From Granulicella sapmiensis (lineage in GTDB: Bacteria; Acidobacteriota; Terriglobia; Terriglobales; Acidobacteriaceae): a stretch of DNA of 64,000 nt. The DNA lies in the NCBI GenBank assembly GCA_026225395.1, contig JAMFSR010000011.1:1-64000 (forward strand), written 5' to 3'. The translations under genes were made by a program, and so were the position numbers. Below, one piece after another: positions 9,128 through 17,635 of the stretch; position 1 is the first letter of the stretch; every line of letters begins with the position of its first letter. The notes beneath the pieces are model-generated. The model was not told the origin of the DNA. It ran no database searches and saw only the letters and a program-made list of their open reading frames with translations.

Positions 9128-9517
9128 TTGATCAAGCGAATCGTCCTCACCCTCCTCCAATTCCTGATCTTCATCGCTCTCCTCGCCATCGGGGGCAACT
9201 GGGACGTCATCAACCTCAGCCTCCAGATCCGCGCCATGGAGCACCACACCACCGCCTTCAATCCCATCCCCGTCATCAAGACGCCATTGGGCTCCCACAT
9301 CCTCATCGCCGATGGCCTCATCTTCGCCGCCGTTCTTCTCGTCTTAATCCTCCTTATCGAGCTCCTAGCCAAAAAGCTCAAACCCTGGGCCGGCCTCACC
9401 GTGCTTGCCTTCGTCCTGGCCATCTGCCTCGGCTTCGCCATGAAGCTCGGCCTCCCGCCCGCCCCAACCCCCGATTCCTCCGGCATCCCCGCAATCACTC
9501 TCCCCATCCCCGCCTGA
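9128..9517 (+). CDS. Small membrane protein, unknown
   Basis: A 129-residue protein with three predicted hydrophobic segments (about residues 5-25, 62-82 and 90-108) and a Pro-rich C-terminal tail. I do not recognise the family. The start is TTG at 9128, supported by a GGAG motif (9116-9119) about eight bases upstream and the typical basic-then-hydrophobic N-terminus IKRIVLTLLQFL. It stands between the EAL gene and glgP with its own flanking gaps, so nothing in the context suggests a function. Confidence 0.6.
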   Translation: MIKRIVLTLLQFLIFIALLAIGGNWDVINLSLQIRAMEHHTTAFNPIPVIKTPLGSHILIADGLIFAAVLLVLILLIELLAKKLKPWAGLTVLAFVLAICLGFAMKLGLPPAPTPDSSGIPAITLPIPA

Positions 9518-9803
9518 CCCATTTCCGACAAACTTGGCGAAACTGCTTTTAAAACTTCGCGCACTTCGTGTCAAAGCCTCTCCACGCCCAGAACCTGCCT
9601 TACAACTTTTTAGCCAGAACCCTAGATTTCCGCATCTTAAGCGGTAACGCTTTGGTAAACTTGAGAGTAAGAAGACGATTCAGTCTCATGGAAAAGTTCG
9701 CCTCCCGCACAGCGGGAGAAGACGGCATCTATTTGAGCATTCGTTCCAGAAATCGCTGAGTCCAGCACGCCGGCCCTGCCGAGACAAGGATTCCACCCCA
9801 AGC

Positions 9804-11585
9804 ATGAGTCTTTCCCCCAACTCCCAGCCCACCCCTCTTCCAATCGATCTTTCCACCCGCCAGATAGCCTACTTCTCCATGGAGATCGCGCTCTCGAAGG
9901 CTCTGCCTACCTACTCCGGCGGCCTCGGCATGCTCGCCGGCGACACCCTGCGGTCCGCAGCCGATACCGGCGCGCCCATGGTCGCCGTCTCCCTCTGCCA
10001 TCGCAAAGGCTACTTCCAGCAGCACCTCGACGCCGCCGGCCAACAGACCGAATCCGACGTCATCTGGAACCCCGAAACCCTCCCCGCCGCCGATCAGTCC
10101 ATCGTCATCACCATGCAGGGCCGCGATGTCATGGTCCGCGCCTGGCGGTTTGACGTCGTCGGCGTCTCCGGCCACCTCATCCCCGTCTTCCTCCTCGATA
10201 CCGACGTTGAAGGCAACAACCCCTGGGACCGCACCCTCACCGACAAGCTCTACGGCGGCGACAACTACTACCGCCTTTGCCAGGAAGCCGTCCTCGGCCT
10301 CGGCGGCATTCACCTGCTCCACGCTATGGGCTGTCGACCCGAAGTCCACCACATGAACGAAGGCCACGCCGCGCTCCTCACCATCGGCCTGCTGGAAAAT
10401 CGCCTCGCTCCCGCTCCGCTCAACACCGCAACGGAAGCCGATGTCGAAGCCATCAAGCAACAGTGTGTCTTCACCACGCACACCCCTGTCCCCGCCGGCC
10501 ACGACAAGTTCGGCACCGACCAGATGGTTGCCGTCCTCGGCCACGAACGCTCCTCCATCCTTGAGCGCTTCGGCTGCCTCCATAACGGCCTCATGAACAT
10601 GACCTACCTGGCCCTCCGCTTCTCGCGCTACGTCAACGGCGTCGCCATGCAGCACGGCAAAGTTTCGCAGCAGATGTTCCCTGAGTATCACGTCCACTCC
10701 ATCACCAACGGCGTCCACGCCGCCACTTGGCTCTCACAGCCCTTCCAGCAACTGCTGGACAAGGAAATCCCCGAGTGGCGTCACGATAACCAGTACCTCC
10801 GCTCGGTCTACGGCATCGACCCCGCCGTCATCACCGCCACGCACGCTGAAGGCAAGCAACGCCTCTTCACTACCGTCAAGCAGCGCACCGGCATCTCCCT
10901 CGACCCAACCATCCTCACCCTCGGCTTCGCCCGCCGCGTCGCCACCTACAAGCGCGCCAGCCTGCTCTTCCACTCACCGGAGCGCCTCGAAGCCATCGCT
11001 GAAAAACTCGGTGGACTTCAGATTTTGTTTGCCGGCAAAGCCCATCCTGCTGACACCGCCGGCAAGGGCCTCATCCGCGACGTCTTCGCCTCTGCCGCAA
11101 AAGCCGAAAGTTCAAAACTCAGAATCCTCTACCTCGAAAACTACGACTGGGATCTCGGCGAGCAGCTCACCAACGGCGTAGACGTTTGGCTCAACACGCC
11201 GCTGCGTCCGTATGAAGCGTCCGGCACCTCCGGCATGAAGGCCGCCCTCAACGGCGTCCCCTCACTTTCTGTTCTCGACGGCTGGTGGATCGAAGGCTGC
11301 GCCGAAAACGTCACCGGCTGGGCCATCGCCGACGCCGACAACGAAGCTGCGGAAGCCGACCATCTCTACACCCAGCTCGAAAACGCCGTGGCTCCTCTCT
11401 ACGCCGACCGCGCCGCCTGGTCCCGTATGCAGCAGCACTGCATCGCCATGAACGGCACGTTCTTCAACACCCACCGCATGCTCGGCCAGTACGTCTCCAA
11501 CGCCTACTTCCCGCGGTCGGCCTCCGTAGCCGCCTCCGACCAGGTAGTCGTAGACGACGAAGCCAACCAAACCGTCCTCGCCTAA
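9804..11585 (+). CDS. glgP: Alpha-glucan (maltodextrin/glycogen) phosphorylase, short form
   Basis: A 593-residue PLP enzyme that releases glucose-1-phosphate from alpha-1,4-glucans. It belongs to the shorter (~600 residue) alpha-glucan phosphorylase group, not the ~800-residue E. coli type. Visible motifs are IAYFSMEIAL, YSGGLGMLAGD, HHMNEGHAALL, FTTHTPVPAGHDKF, ITNGVHAATW, GFARRVATYKRA, FAGKAHPAD, and the PLP-binding GTSGMKAALNGV with the Schiff-base Lys. It cooperates in storage-glucan turnover with glgC about 9 kb downstream, though they are not in one operon. Up to four residues of the start could shift; ATG 9804 is used. Confidence 0.95.
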   Translation: MSLSPNSQPTPLPIDLSTRQIAYFSMEIALSKALPTYSGGLGMLAGDTLRSAADTGAPMVAVSLCHRKGYFQQHLDAAGQQTESDVIWNPETLPAADQSIVITMQGRDVMVRAWRFDVVGVSGHLIPVFLLDTDVEGNNPWDRTLTDKLYGGDNYYRLCQEAVLGLGGIHLLHAMGCRPEVHHMNEGHAALLTIGLLENRLAPAPLNTATEADVEAIKQQCVFTTHTPVPAGHDKFGTDQMVAVLGHERSSILERFGCLHNGLMNMTYLALRFSRYVNGVAMQHGKVSQQMFPEYHVHSITNGVHAATWLSQPFQQLLDKEIPEWRHDNQYLRSVYGIDPAVITATHAEGKQRLFTTVKQRTGISLDPTILTLGFARRVATYKRASLLFHSPERLEAIAEKLGGLQILFAGKAHPADTAGKGLIRDVFASAAKAESSKLRILYLENYDWDLGEQLTNGVDVWLNTPLRPYEASGTSGMKAALNGVPSLSVLDGWWIEGCAENVTGWAIADADNEAAEADHLYTQLENAVAPLYADRAAWSRMQQHCIAMNGTFFNTHRMLGQYVSNAYFPRSASVAASDQVVVDDEANQTVLA

Positions 11586-11603
11586 TCAACAATCAACACC
11601 CGC

Positions 11604-11664
11604 CGGGTGGCCCATCCTTCCACGCTTTTGTGGAAGGGTGGGGTATCGTTTGCGCCAGCAAACG
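11604..11664. repeat. Dispersed repeat, family C (GGGTGGCCCA hairpin)
   Basis: Downstream of glgP. The sequence GGGTGGCCCAT leads into a hairpin with 13-nt arms at 11611-11623 and 11630-11642 (one G.T pair), loop of six. A second hairpin (cgtttgc/gcaaacg) spans 11647-11664. The same head motif and hairpin logic, with different stem sequence, recurs at 56021-56060 and inside a gene at 50449-50484. It may double as a transcription terminator for glgP, although there is no T-run. Confidence 0.6.
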
Positions 11665-11820
11665 ACCGCTCTCCTCAACCCACCCCAAAATCCTGTCAAG
11701 CCCCCCATCCTCTGCAAAACTCCCAAAACCCGCATCAACACTGCCGATTTCTGCACAAAATAGTTGGCACAGTTATCCCACCCAATTCGCTATCCTCTTA
11801 ACAGGCCAAACAAACCCACC
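11665..11820. other. Intergenic sequence without a gene
   Basis: Part of the 458-bp gap between glgP and the peroxiredoxin gene. The stretch around 11690-11800 is C/A-rich with low coding likeness in all frames (ATCCTGTCAAGCCCCCCAT, later TTGGCACAGTTATCCCACCC). I see no ORF with a ribosome-binding site, no tRNA and no known RNA. It resembles other mobile-looking spacer sequence of this genome but occurs only once in this window. Confidence 0.4.
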
Positions 11821-11866
11821 TTTGCGAACCTTCGCGTTTTCACTTCGCGACCTTTGCGTTCAAGCT
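11821..11866. repeat. Dispersed repeat, family B (CTTCGCGNCCTTTGCGTT type)
   Basis: A motif TTTGCGAACCTTCGCG followed by ACTTCGCGACCTTTGCGTTC. A close copy is at 52023-52065, a diverged copy at 57630-57671 and a fragment near 9550-9577. It is intergenic here. From 11867 to the peroxiredoxin start at 12044 there is only spacer, ending in a good ribosome-binding site. Confidence 0.6.
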
Positions 11867-12043
11867 TTTCCTCTGGCCCGCTAACTCATTTCATTGCAAG
11901 AATTTGCACGTAACCCGTTTAGAACGGCATACTTACAAGATACCCCTCCCCTGGGGTCGCACATTCTAAACCACTTACGTCCAAGATACCCGCTACATAG
12001 GGAGGGGGGAGGGGTCAGCTATCCTGAAGCTCAAGGAGAAATC

Positions 12044-12514
12044 ATGCCAGCACCCCAAGTAGGCGACCCCATCGACTTCACCCTCCCCGACCAGGACGGC
12101 AACCCCGTATCCCTCTCCAGCTTCCACGGCAAGACCGTAGTCCTCTTCTTCTACCCCAAGGCCGACACACCCGGCTGCACCGTAGAAGCCTGCGAGTTCC
12201 GCGACAACTTCCCCAAATTCACCAAGCTTCAGGAGCAGGGCGTCGTCATCCTCGGCATCTCCCGCGACACACCCAAAGCCCAGAAAAAGTTCAAAGACAA
12301 GTTCGACCTTCCCTACACGCTGCTCGCCGACGCAGACCAGGAGATCGTCAAGCGCTTCGATCTCGTCAAGCCCAAGACCATGTACGGCAAGCTCGTCTCC
12401 GGCGTAGAACGCACCACTTACGTCATCGGCCCCGACGGCAAGCTTCAGCACATCTTCAGCAAAGTAAAACCCGAAGGCCACGCCGAAGAAGTCCTCGCGC
12501 TCCTCAAGAAGTAG
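12044..12514 (+). CDS. bcp: Thioredoxin-dependent thiol peroxidase (Bcp/PrxQ type)
   Basis: A 156-residue cytoplasmic peroxiredoxin that reduces hydroperoxides using thioredoxin. The motif TPGCTVEACEFRD gives the peroxidatic Cys45 and resolving Cys50 of the PrxQ/Bcp class. LPDQDGNPVSLS and GVSRD-like GISRDTPKAQKKF also fit. The ORF extends 50 codons upstream, but ATG 12044 has AAGGAGA at 12033-12039 and matches the family N-terminus. The stop is followed after 2 nt by the next gene, so the two are co-transcribed. Confidence 0.95.
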   Translation: MPAPQVGDPIDFTLPDQDGNPVSLSSFHGKTVVLFFYPKADTPGCTVEACEFRDNFPKFTKLQEQGVVILGISRDTPKAQKKFKDKFDLPYTLLADADQEIVKRFDLVKPKTMYGKLVSGVERTTYVIGPDGKLQHIFSKVKPEGHAEEVLALLKK

Positions 12515-12516
12515 CC

Positions 12517-13251
12517 ATGCTCACACCACGCACCCTTACCGATCTAGCCATCGCGGCGGCCGCAACCGCCGCGACAGCCTCGGTCCTCACCTACGCCGCC
12601 TATAGCGCCCAATCCCAGCTCTTCGGCCCAACCATCATCGCCGGCAACGACCCCAGCGAAGTAGCCCTCACCTACGATGACGGCCCCAACGACACCGCAA
12701 CGCTCGCACTACTCGAAGTCCTTGCGAAGCACAACGCGTGCGCAACCTTCTTCATGATCGGCAGGTTCGTCCGCCAGCATCCCGCAATCGTCCGCCAGGT
12801 CCACGCTGCCGGACACCTCATCGGCAACCACACCGAAACGCATCCATGGCTCACCATGCTTTCCTCCACGCAGATCCACAAAGAGCTCCACGACTGCAGC
12901 CACATTCTTGAAGACACCATCGGCGCTCCGGTCCACTACGTCCGCTTCCCCCACGGCGCACGCCGCCCCGCAACGCTCCGCATCGCGCGCGAACTCAACC
13001 TCACACCAGTCCAATGGAACACAATGGGCAACGACTGGCAACTTCCGACCCCAGAAGGCATCATCGCCCGCCTCAACCATGGTCTGAACCGCGCTCGCCG
13101 AGCCAACAAAGGAGCCAACATCCTCCTCCACGACGGCCACGACCAGCACATGAGCGCCAACCGCACCCCAACGGTTCAAGCCACGGATCAGCTCCTCACA
13201 CGCTTCACCCGCGAAGGCAGACACGCGGTCACCGTAGACGCATGGGGATAG
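12517..13251 (+). CDS. Polysaccharide deacetylase (NodB/CE4), membrane-anchored or secreted
   Basis: A 244-residue CE4 esterase removing N- or O-acetyl groups from a cell-wall or surface glycan. The N-terminal 25-30 residues are hydrophobic and Ala-rich, a signal or anchor. All NodB motifs are present: TYDDGP (catalytic base and metal Asp), HTETHP (two metal His), RFPHG, GNDW and ILLHDG. It starts 2 nt after bcp. Possible targets include peptidoglycan or the exopolysaccharide encoded at 43-55 kb, but the sequence does not say which. Confidence 0.92.
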   Translation: MLTPRTLTDLAIAAAATAATASVLTYAAYSAQSQLFGPTIIAGNDPSEVALTYDDGPNDTATLALLEVLAKHNACATFFMIGRFVRQHPAIVRQVHAAGHLIGNHTETHPWLTMLSSTQIHKELHDCSHILEDTIGAPVHYVRFPHGARRPATLRIARELNLTPVQWNTMGNDWQLPTPEGIIARLNHGLNRARRANKGANILLHDGHDQHMSANRTPTVQATDQLLTRFTREGRHAVTVDAWG

Positions 13252-13287
13252 GACAGTAGAGCGCCCACTACGCTCTACTGTCTATCC
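13246..13287. terminator. Stem-loop between polysaccharide deacetylase and tRNA-Arg
   Basis: An 18/17-nt inverted repeat (13246-13263 and 13271-13287, one bulged base, seven-base loop). It starts inside the last codons of the deacetylase gene and lies between convergent transcription units. No T-run follows, so termination is inferred. The flank 13281-13298 is shared as an exact 18-mer (inverse orientation) with 22046-22063. Confidence 0.5.
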
Positions 13288-13307
13288 TCTACACTCTGTC
13301 TCTAAAA

Positions 13308-13384
13308 TGGTGCACCCGAGAAGATTCGAACTTCTGACCTACAGCTTCGGAGGCTGCCGCTCTATCCAGCTGAGCTACGGGTGC
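13308..13384 (-). tRNA. tRNA-Arg, anticodon CCG
   Basis: A complete cloverleaf on the minus strand with encoded CCA. The acceptor stem is GCACCCG/CGGGTGC with discriminator A. The D arm is GCTC...GAGC, the anticodon stem GCAGC/GCTGT with loop CTCCGAA, giving anticodon CCG for the Arg codon CGG. The T arm is AGAAG-TTCGAAT-CTTCT. Length is 77 nt including CCA. No intron and no abnormal stem. Confidence 0.97.
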
Positions 13385-13428
13385 TCTTCTTTAGCCTAGC
13401 AGAAACGCCGCGGGAGTAGCATATTCCG

Positions 13429-13992
13429 ATGAAGACTCTCGCCCGCTGTACCGTCGCAACCCTCGTCCTCGCCGCTACAACCGCACTTGCCTCCGCCCAA
13501 GGCATGCAGATGGAAGACAAACCCGGACAACCGCTCCTCAGCCCACCCGCAATGGCCGCCGCGACCATCGGCGGCAAGGCCATCGTCATCCACTACAGCA
13601 CCCCTTCGCTCCGCGGCCGCGTGATGATCGGCGGCGAAAACCCCTACGACAAGGTCTGGCGCACCGGAGCCAATCCCGCCACGAGCTTCGTAACCGCCGG
13701 CAACATCAAGGTAGGCGACTTGACAGTTCCAGCAGGCAGCTACACCCTCTACACGCTCCCCGAGCCCGTCGGCACTCCATGGCTGCTCATCCTCAACAAG
13801 CAGACCGGCCAGTGGGGCACCGTCTACAAGCCGGAAATGGACCTCGGCCGCACTCCCATGCACGCCGGCACACTGCCCACTTCGCAGGAAGTGATGAGCA
13901 TCAGCTTTGAGAAAACCACAGCGAACTCAACGGAACTCCACATCAAGTGGGCCCTTGTCGATGAGTCCGTAAAGATCGAAGCAGTGAAGTAA
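13429..13992 (+). CDS. Exported DUF2911 protein
   Basis: A 187-residue protein with a clear Sec signal peptide (MKTLARCTVATLVLAATTA, cleavage near ASAQ). It shows the DUF2911 pattern: VIHYSTPSLRGR, then NPYDKVWRTGANPATSF, a Tyr/Leu strand GSYTLYTLPE and WLLILNKQTGQWGT. DUF2911 proteins are common in Bacteroidetes and Acidobacteria; their function is unknown. It stands alone between the tRNA gene and the convergent gcv operon. Confidence 0.9.
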   Translation: MKTLARCTVATLVLAATTALASAQGMQMEDKPGQPLLSPPAMAAATIGGKAIVIHYSTPSLRGRVMIGGENPYDKVWRTGANPATSFVTAGNIKVGDLTVPAGSYTLYTLPEPVGTPWLLILNKQTGQWGTVYKPEMDLGRTPMHAGTLPTSQEVMSISFEKTTANSTELHIKWALVDESVKIEAVK

Positions 13993-14001
13993 TCGCAGCA
14001 G

Positions 14002-14041
14002 AAACAACAACGCCTGCTCATGCGAGCAGGCGTTGTTGTTT
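14002..14041. terminator. Bidirectional stem-loop between DUF2911 gene and gcvPB
   Basis: A perfect 18-nt inverted repeat, 14002-14019 and 14024-14041, with a four-base ATGC loop. The core is CGCCTGCTC/GAGCAGGCG flanked by repeated GTT/AAC triplets. It sits exactly between two convergent genes (stops at 13992 and 14058), the expected place for a shared terminator. The T-run is interrupted (GTTGTTGTTT). Confidence 0.8.
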
Positions 14042-14057
14042 GCAGCTTAGTTTGTAC

Positions 14058-15605
14058 TTACCACTCTTTTGCAGCAGTATCAGGCGTCAACTGTGTCGCT
14101 GCCACCGGAGCCTTCCAGCGCAGGATCGGCTTGCGAGCCGCGGTGGTCTCATCCAGTCGCTGCAGACGAGTCGTATGCGGAGCGTTCTGCACCAGCTCCG
14201 GATTTTCTTCGGCTTCGCGCGCAATCTGCTTCAACGCATCGACCAGCAGATCCAACTCCTCGCGCGATTCGCTCTCGGTAGGTTCAATCATCATCGCGCC
14301 CTGTACGACGAGTGGGAACGAAACGGTGTAGGCGTGGAAGCCGTAGTCGATGAGCCGCTTGCCCATGTCGCCGGTCTTCACACCGTTCTTCGCTTGCAGC
14401 TTGTCGGAGAACACAACCTCATGCAGCGACCGCGTCTTATACGGCAGCTCAAAGGTGCCTTCTAGCTGCGAGCGGATGTAGTTGGCGTTCAGCACGGCAT
14501 CTTCCGTCGTCTGGCGCAATCCATCAGGACCGTTGGCGAGGATGTACGCAAGCGCGCGGATGAACATGCCGAAGTTGCCATACCACGCACGCACACGCCC
14601 TACGGTCTGCGGACGGTTGTAGTCGAGCCCAAGCGATCCATCCGCATTCGTCTTGACAATAGGCGTAGGCAGGAACGGCTCCAGGATCTTCTTCACCGCC
14701 ACCGGACCCGAACCTGGACCACCACCGCCGTGCGGCGTGGAGAAGGTCTTGTGCAGGTTCAAATGCATCACGTCGACGCCGAAGTCGCCAGGCCGCGTCT
14801 TGCCGCAGAGCGCGTTCATGTTCGCGCCGTCCATGTAGAGCAGCGCGCCCTTCGCATGCAGGATGTCGGCGATCTTGTGGATTTCGCTTTCGAACACGCC
14901 GATCGTCGATGGGTTGGTGAGCATCAGCGCAGCGGTATCTTCATCCACCATTCGCTCGAGCTCTTCGAGATCCACCATGCCGAGTGCGTTCGACTTCAGG
15001 TTCGCTACCTGATAGCCGCAGACGGCTGCGGTTGCGGGGTTGGTGCCGTGCGCGGAGTCCGGCACGATGATCTTCTTGCGCGGGTTGCCGTTGGCCGTGT
15101 GATACGCGCGCACGCAGAGGATGCCGGTGAACTCGCCGTGCGCTCCAGCCGCGGGCTGGAGCGTGATCGCGTCCATGCCGGTGATCTCGATGAGGCACTC
15201 GCTGAGCAGCTTCATGATGCCAAGCGCGCCCTGCGAAAGCGACTCAGGTTGATAGGGATGCGCTTCGGCGAGGCCTTCAATACGCGAGACCATCTCATTG
15301 ATGCGCGGGTTGTACTTCATCGTGCAGGAGCCGAGAGGGTACATGCCGAGGTCGATGGCGTAGTTCCACGTCGAAAGCCGTGTGAAGTGGCGAATGATTT
15401 CGATCTCGCTGAGCTCGGGCATCACGCCGAGATTGTCGGTACGTACGGCATCGCCCAGCAGGGAAGCAGCGTCCACCGTGGGGACATCGAGCTGCGCGAG
15501 GCGATAGCCCTTCTTGCCCGCGGATGACTTCTCGAAGATCAGGTCTTCGTTTTGATTGACGTGCGTCGTGACCTTGCGAGGTGTACCGATGAATTTCTCA
15601 GACAT
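14058..15605 (-). CDS. gcvPB: Glycine dehydrogenase (decarboxylating), P-protein subunit 2
   Basis: A 515-residue PLP subunit of the two-part P-protein. With subunit 1 it decarboxylates glycine and loads the aminomethyl group on lipoyl-GcvH. The PLP Lys lies in NLHKTFSTPHGGGGPGSGP. MYPLGSCTMKYNPRINE and LQPAAGAHGEFTG are typical of this subunit. It is the last gene of the gcv operon and overlaps the preceding small gene by 8 bp. It is separated from gcvPA by two small unknown genes, which is unusual. Confidence 0.96.
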   Translation of the reverse strand: MSEKFIGTPRKVTTHVNQNEDLIFEKSSAGKKGYRLAQLDVPTVDAASLLGDAVRTDNLGVMPELSEIEIIRHFTRLSTWNYAIDLGMYPLGSCTMKYNPRINEMVSRIEGLAEAHPYQPESLSQGALGIMKLLSECLIEITGMDAITLQPAAGAHGEFTGILCVRAYHTANGNPRKKIIVPDSAHGTNPATAAVCGYQVANLKSNALGMVDLEELERMVDEDTAALMLTNPSTIGVFESEIHKIADILHAKGALLYMDGANMNALCGKTRPGDFGVDVMHLNLHKTFSTPHGGGGPGSGPVAVKKILEPFLPTPIVKTNADGSLGLDYNRPQTVGRVRAWYGNFGMFIRALAYILANGPDGLRQTTEDAVLNANYIRSQLEGTFELPYKTRSLHEVVFSDKLQAKNGVKTGDMGKRLIDYGFHAYTVSFPLVVQGAMMIEPTESESREELDLLVDALKQIAREAEENPELVQNAPHTTRLQRLDETTAARKPILRWKAPVAATQLTPDTAAKEW

Positions 15606-15831
15606 GTTGTGTTCCGTTCCGTTTAGAGTTCAATGCGGCAGAGCGCAGGATGACAAAATAGTTGATGAGAAGACTAAGCAGGAGAACGCAGAGGACGAAG
15701 TAGAAGTAGCCATGATGATGTGGCTGCCGGAAAGCGAACCAATAACAGCCGGCAATCATCAAGAGAATCATCAGGACAATATTTCCTCCAAGGGTCGTGA
15801 GACTTTTTCTCATAGAGCCGTTCATAAGCAT
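15598..15831 (-). CDS. Small membrane protein within the gcv operon, unknown
   Basis: A 77-residue protein with two hydrophobic helices (roughly residues 17-33 and 42-62). Between them is a short loop with aromatic and His residues (FRQPHHHGYFYF), and the tail is polar. No family recognised. ATG 15831 follows a GGAGAGGAG purine stretch at good spacing; ATGs two and six codons in are alternatives. It begins 2 nt after the stop of the upstream small gene and its end overlaps gcvPB by 8 bp, so it is translationally coupled to the P-protein subunit. Confidence 0.65.
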   Translation of the reverse strand: MLMNGSMRKSLTTLGGNIVLMILLMIAGCYWFAFRQPHHHGYFYFVLCVLLLSLLINYFVILRSAALNSKRNGTQHV

Positions 15832-15833
15832 CG

Positions 15834-16178
15834 CTAAAACTCCTCTCCGATCAACCCACTACCGTCTTCCGAATAACTCCCAGCCTCAGGCCCGCTCAAT
15901 TCTTCTTCACGCAGCGACAGCGCAATCACTGTCCCGCTTTCAAACTCAACCGTCAATGCTTCCAGCTCTTCAAGCGAAGCCCTCGCGACCATTTCGCCGA
16001 GCTGCGCGCAGAGGGCGTTGCGATACTCTGGCTCGCCAAAACCAAGGCTGAAGTCCGACAGCAGTACATGCGGCCACGCGTAGAGCGTGAGCATGGGACC
16101 ATCGAAACGCAGGCGAAGGTAGTCGGAAACAAACTCGACTGCGGTAAGCTCCTGTCCTTCGATGGCGCTGATATCCAT
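15834..16178 (-). CDS. Small soluble protein within the gcv operon, unknown
   Basis: A 114-residue acidic protein: DISAIEGQELTAVEFVSDYL, then LRFDGPMLTLYAWPHV, a middle helix with PEYRNALCAQLG, and a C-terminal strand SGTVIALSLREEE. The strand-rich pattern suggests a small beta-sheet domain; I do not recognise the family. The ORF continues 23 codons upstream, but ATG 16178 lies 2 nt after the gcvPA stop and begins the conserved-looking part. Position implies co-expression with glycine cleavage; function unknown. Confidence 0.7.
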   Translation of the reverse strand: MDISAIEGQELTAVEFVSDYLRLRFDGPMLTLYAWPHVLLSDFSLGFGEPEYRNALCAQLGEMVARASLEELEALTVEFESGTVIALSLREEELSGPEAGSYSEDGSGLIGEEF

Positions 16179-16180
16179 GG

Positions 16181-17557
16181 CTACTTGGCTCCAACTACTG
16201 CGGCTGCTGCGTCCATCTGAACTTTCGTTGTCAGCTCGGTGGCGCACCAGAGTGTGGCATTCTCACCGAGTTCCGGATACCACTTCGACAGCGCGAGGCC
16301 GCCGATGATCTGCTTGCCGAGCAGCTTCGCGTTCAAGGCTTCTGCTGCTTCCTTTGAAGTCAGGACGAACTCATGGAAGCTTGGCGTGCCCTCGAACTTG
16401 GTCGAAGCGCCCGCAGCCTTCAACGCGCCGCGCAGATAGACGGCCTTGGCCAGGTTCTGCTCTGCGAGTTCCTTCAAGCCCTGCTTGCCGTAGACCGTAA
16501 GGAAGATCGTCACCATCAGGGCTACGAGCGCTTGGTTGGTGCAGATGTTGGAGGTCGCCTTCTCGCGGCGGATGTGCTGCTCGCGGGTGCTCAGTGTCAG
16601 GACGAAGCCACGTTTGCCGTTCTTGTCCTTGGTTTCGCCGACGAGCCTTCCGGGCATCTGGCGTAGGAACTTTTCCTTGCAGGCGATGACGCCGCAGTAC
16701 GGTCCGCCATAGCCGACGGAGACGCCGAAGCTCTGGGCTTCGAGCGAAACGATGTCGGCTTCAACCGGCGCCTTTACGATGCCGAGCGAAACGGCCTCGG
16801 CGATGGAAACGATCAGCAGCGCGCCCTTTTTGTGGGCGATCTCGGCGATGGCAGCTACATCTTCGATGGTGCCGAAGAAGTTGGGCGACTGGATGAGCAC
16901 GCAGGCTGTGTCGTCGGTGATGGCTGCATCGAGGGCTTTCAGGTCTACGCGACCGGTTGCGGCGTCGTAGCCGACTTCGGTTGCGGGAATGCCCTGGTGC
17001 TGTGTGGTGGTCTTGAGAACTTCGCGGTATTCAGGATGCACGGTGCGAGCGACGACGGCGGCGTTACGACCGGTGACGCGGACAGCCATCATTACGGATT
17101 CGGCAGCGCCGGTTGAGCCGTCGTACATGGAGGCGTTGGCGATCTCCATGCCGGTGAGCTCGCAGACCATGGTCTGGAATTCGAACATGGCCTGCAGGGT
17201 GCCTTGTGCGATCTCGGGCTGGTAGGGCGTGTAGCTGGTGAGGAACTCGCCGCGCTGTACGAGCGAGTCGATGATGACCGGCTTGTAGTGGCGATAGGCG
17301 CCGGCGCCGAGGAAGCTGGCGTAGAGCTTCGAGGCAGGCGCGGAGGCGAGCTTTGCGGGGTCGCCGCTGGCGATGTTGCCGGCGAAGGCGCGGAAGCGGT
17401 CGAGCACTTCGGATTCGCCGTGCTGGCGCGGGATCTTGAGGTCTTCGGTCAGCCGGTACTCGGCGGGGATCGTCTCAAAGAGGTCTTCAATCGATGCAAC
17501 GCCGATGGCTTCAAGCATCTCGGTGCGGTCGGCGGGGGACTTTGGTAAATAGCGCAT
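16181..17557 (-). CDS. gcvPA: Glycine dehydrogenase (decarboxylating), P-protein subunit 1
   Basis: A 458-residue partner subunit of GcvPB, needed for the P-protein reaction but without the PLP lysine. The N-terminus [19 protein letters not shown], the block [28 protein letters not shown] and [13 protein letters not shown] are diagnostic. It lies between gcvH (78 bp upstream) and the first of the two small inserted genes (2-nt gap). Length and motifs are normal. Confidence 0.97.
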   Translation of the reverse strand: MRYLPKSPADRTEMLEAIGVASIEDLFETIPAEYRLTEDLKIPRQHGESEVLDRFRAFAGNIASGDPAKLASAPASKLYASFLGAGAYRHYKPVIIDSLVQRGEFLTSYTPYQPEIAQGTLQAMFEFQTMVCELTGMEIANASMYDGSTGAAESVMMAVRVTGRNAAVVARTVHPEYREVLKTTTQHQGIPATEVGYDAATGRVDLKALDAAITDDTACVLIQSPNFFGTIEDVAAIAEIAHKKGALLIVSIAEAVSLGIVKAPVEADIVSLEAQSFGVSVGYGGPYCGVIACKEKFLRQMPGRLVGETKDKNGKRGFVLTLSTREQHIRREKATSNICTNQALVALMVTIFLTVYGKQGLKELAEQNLAKAVYLRGALKAAGASTKFEGTPSFHEFVLTSKEAAEALNAKLLGKQIIGGLALSKWYPELGENATLWCATELTTKVQMDAAAAVVGAK

Positions 17558-17635
17558 GGATTCTTTCTTGCACCCGCGTGGAACCGGATGCCCCGAGCCG
17601 AATAGTCAGGCCCGGGTTGGCAGGATGTCTAAGGC

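Noticed and set aside
9568..9759. A 63-codon ORF between the small membrane protein and glgP
   Set aside because: It overlaps a fragment of the family-B repeat, has no ribosome-binding site and no protein-like pattern; the gap is better read as upstream region of glgP.
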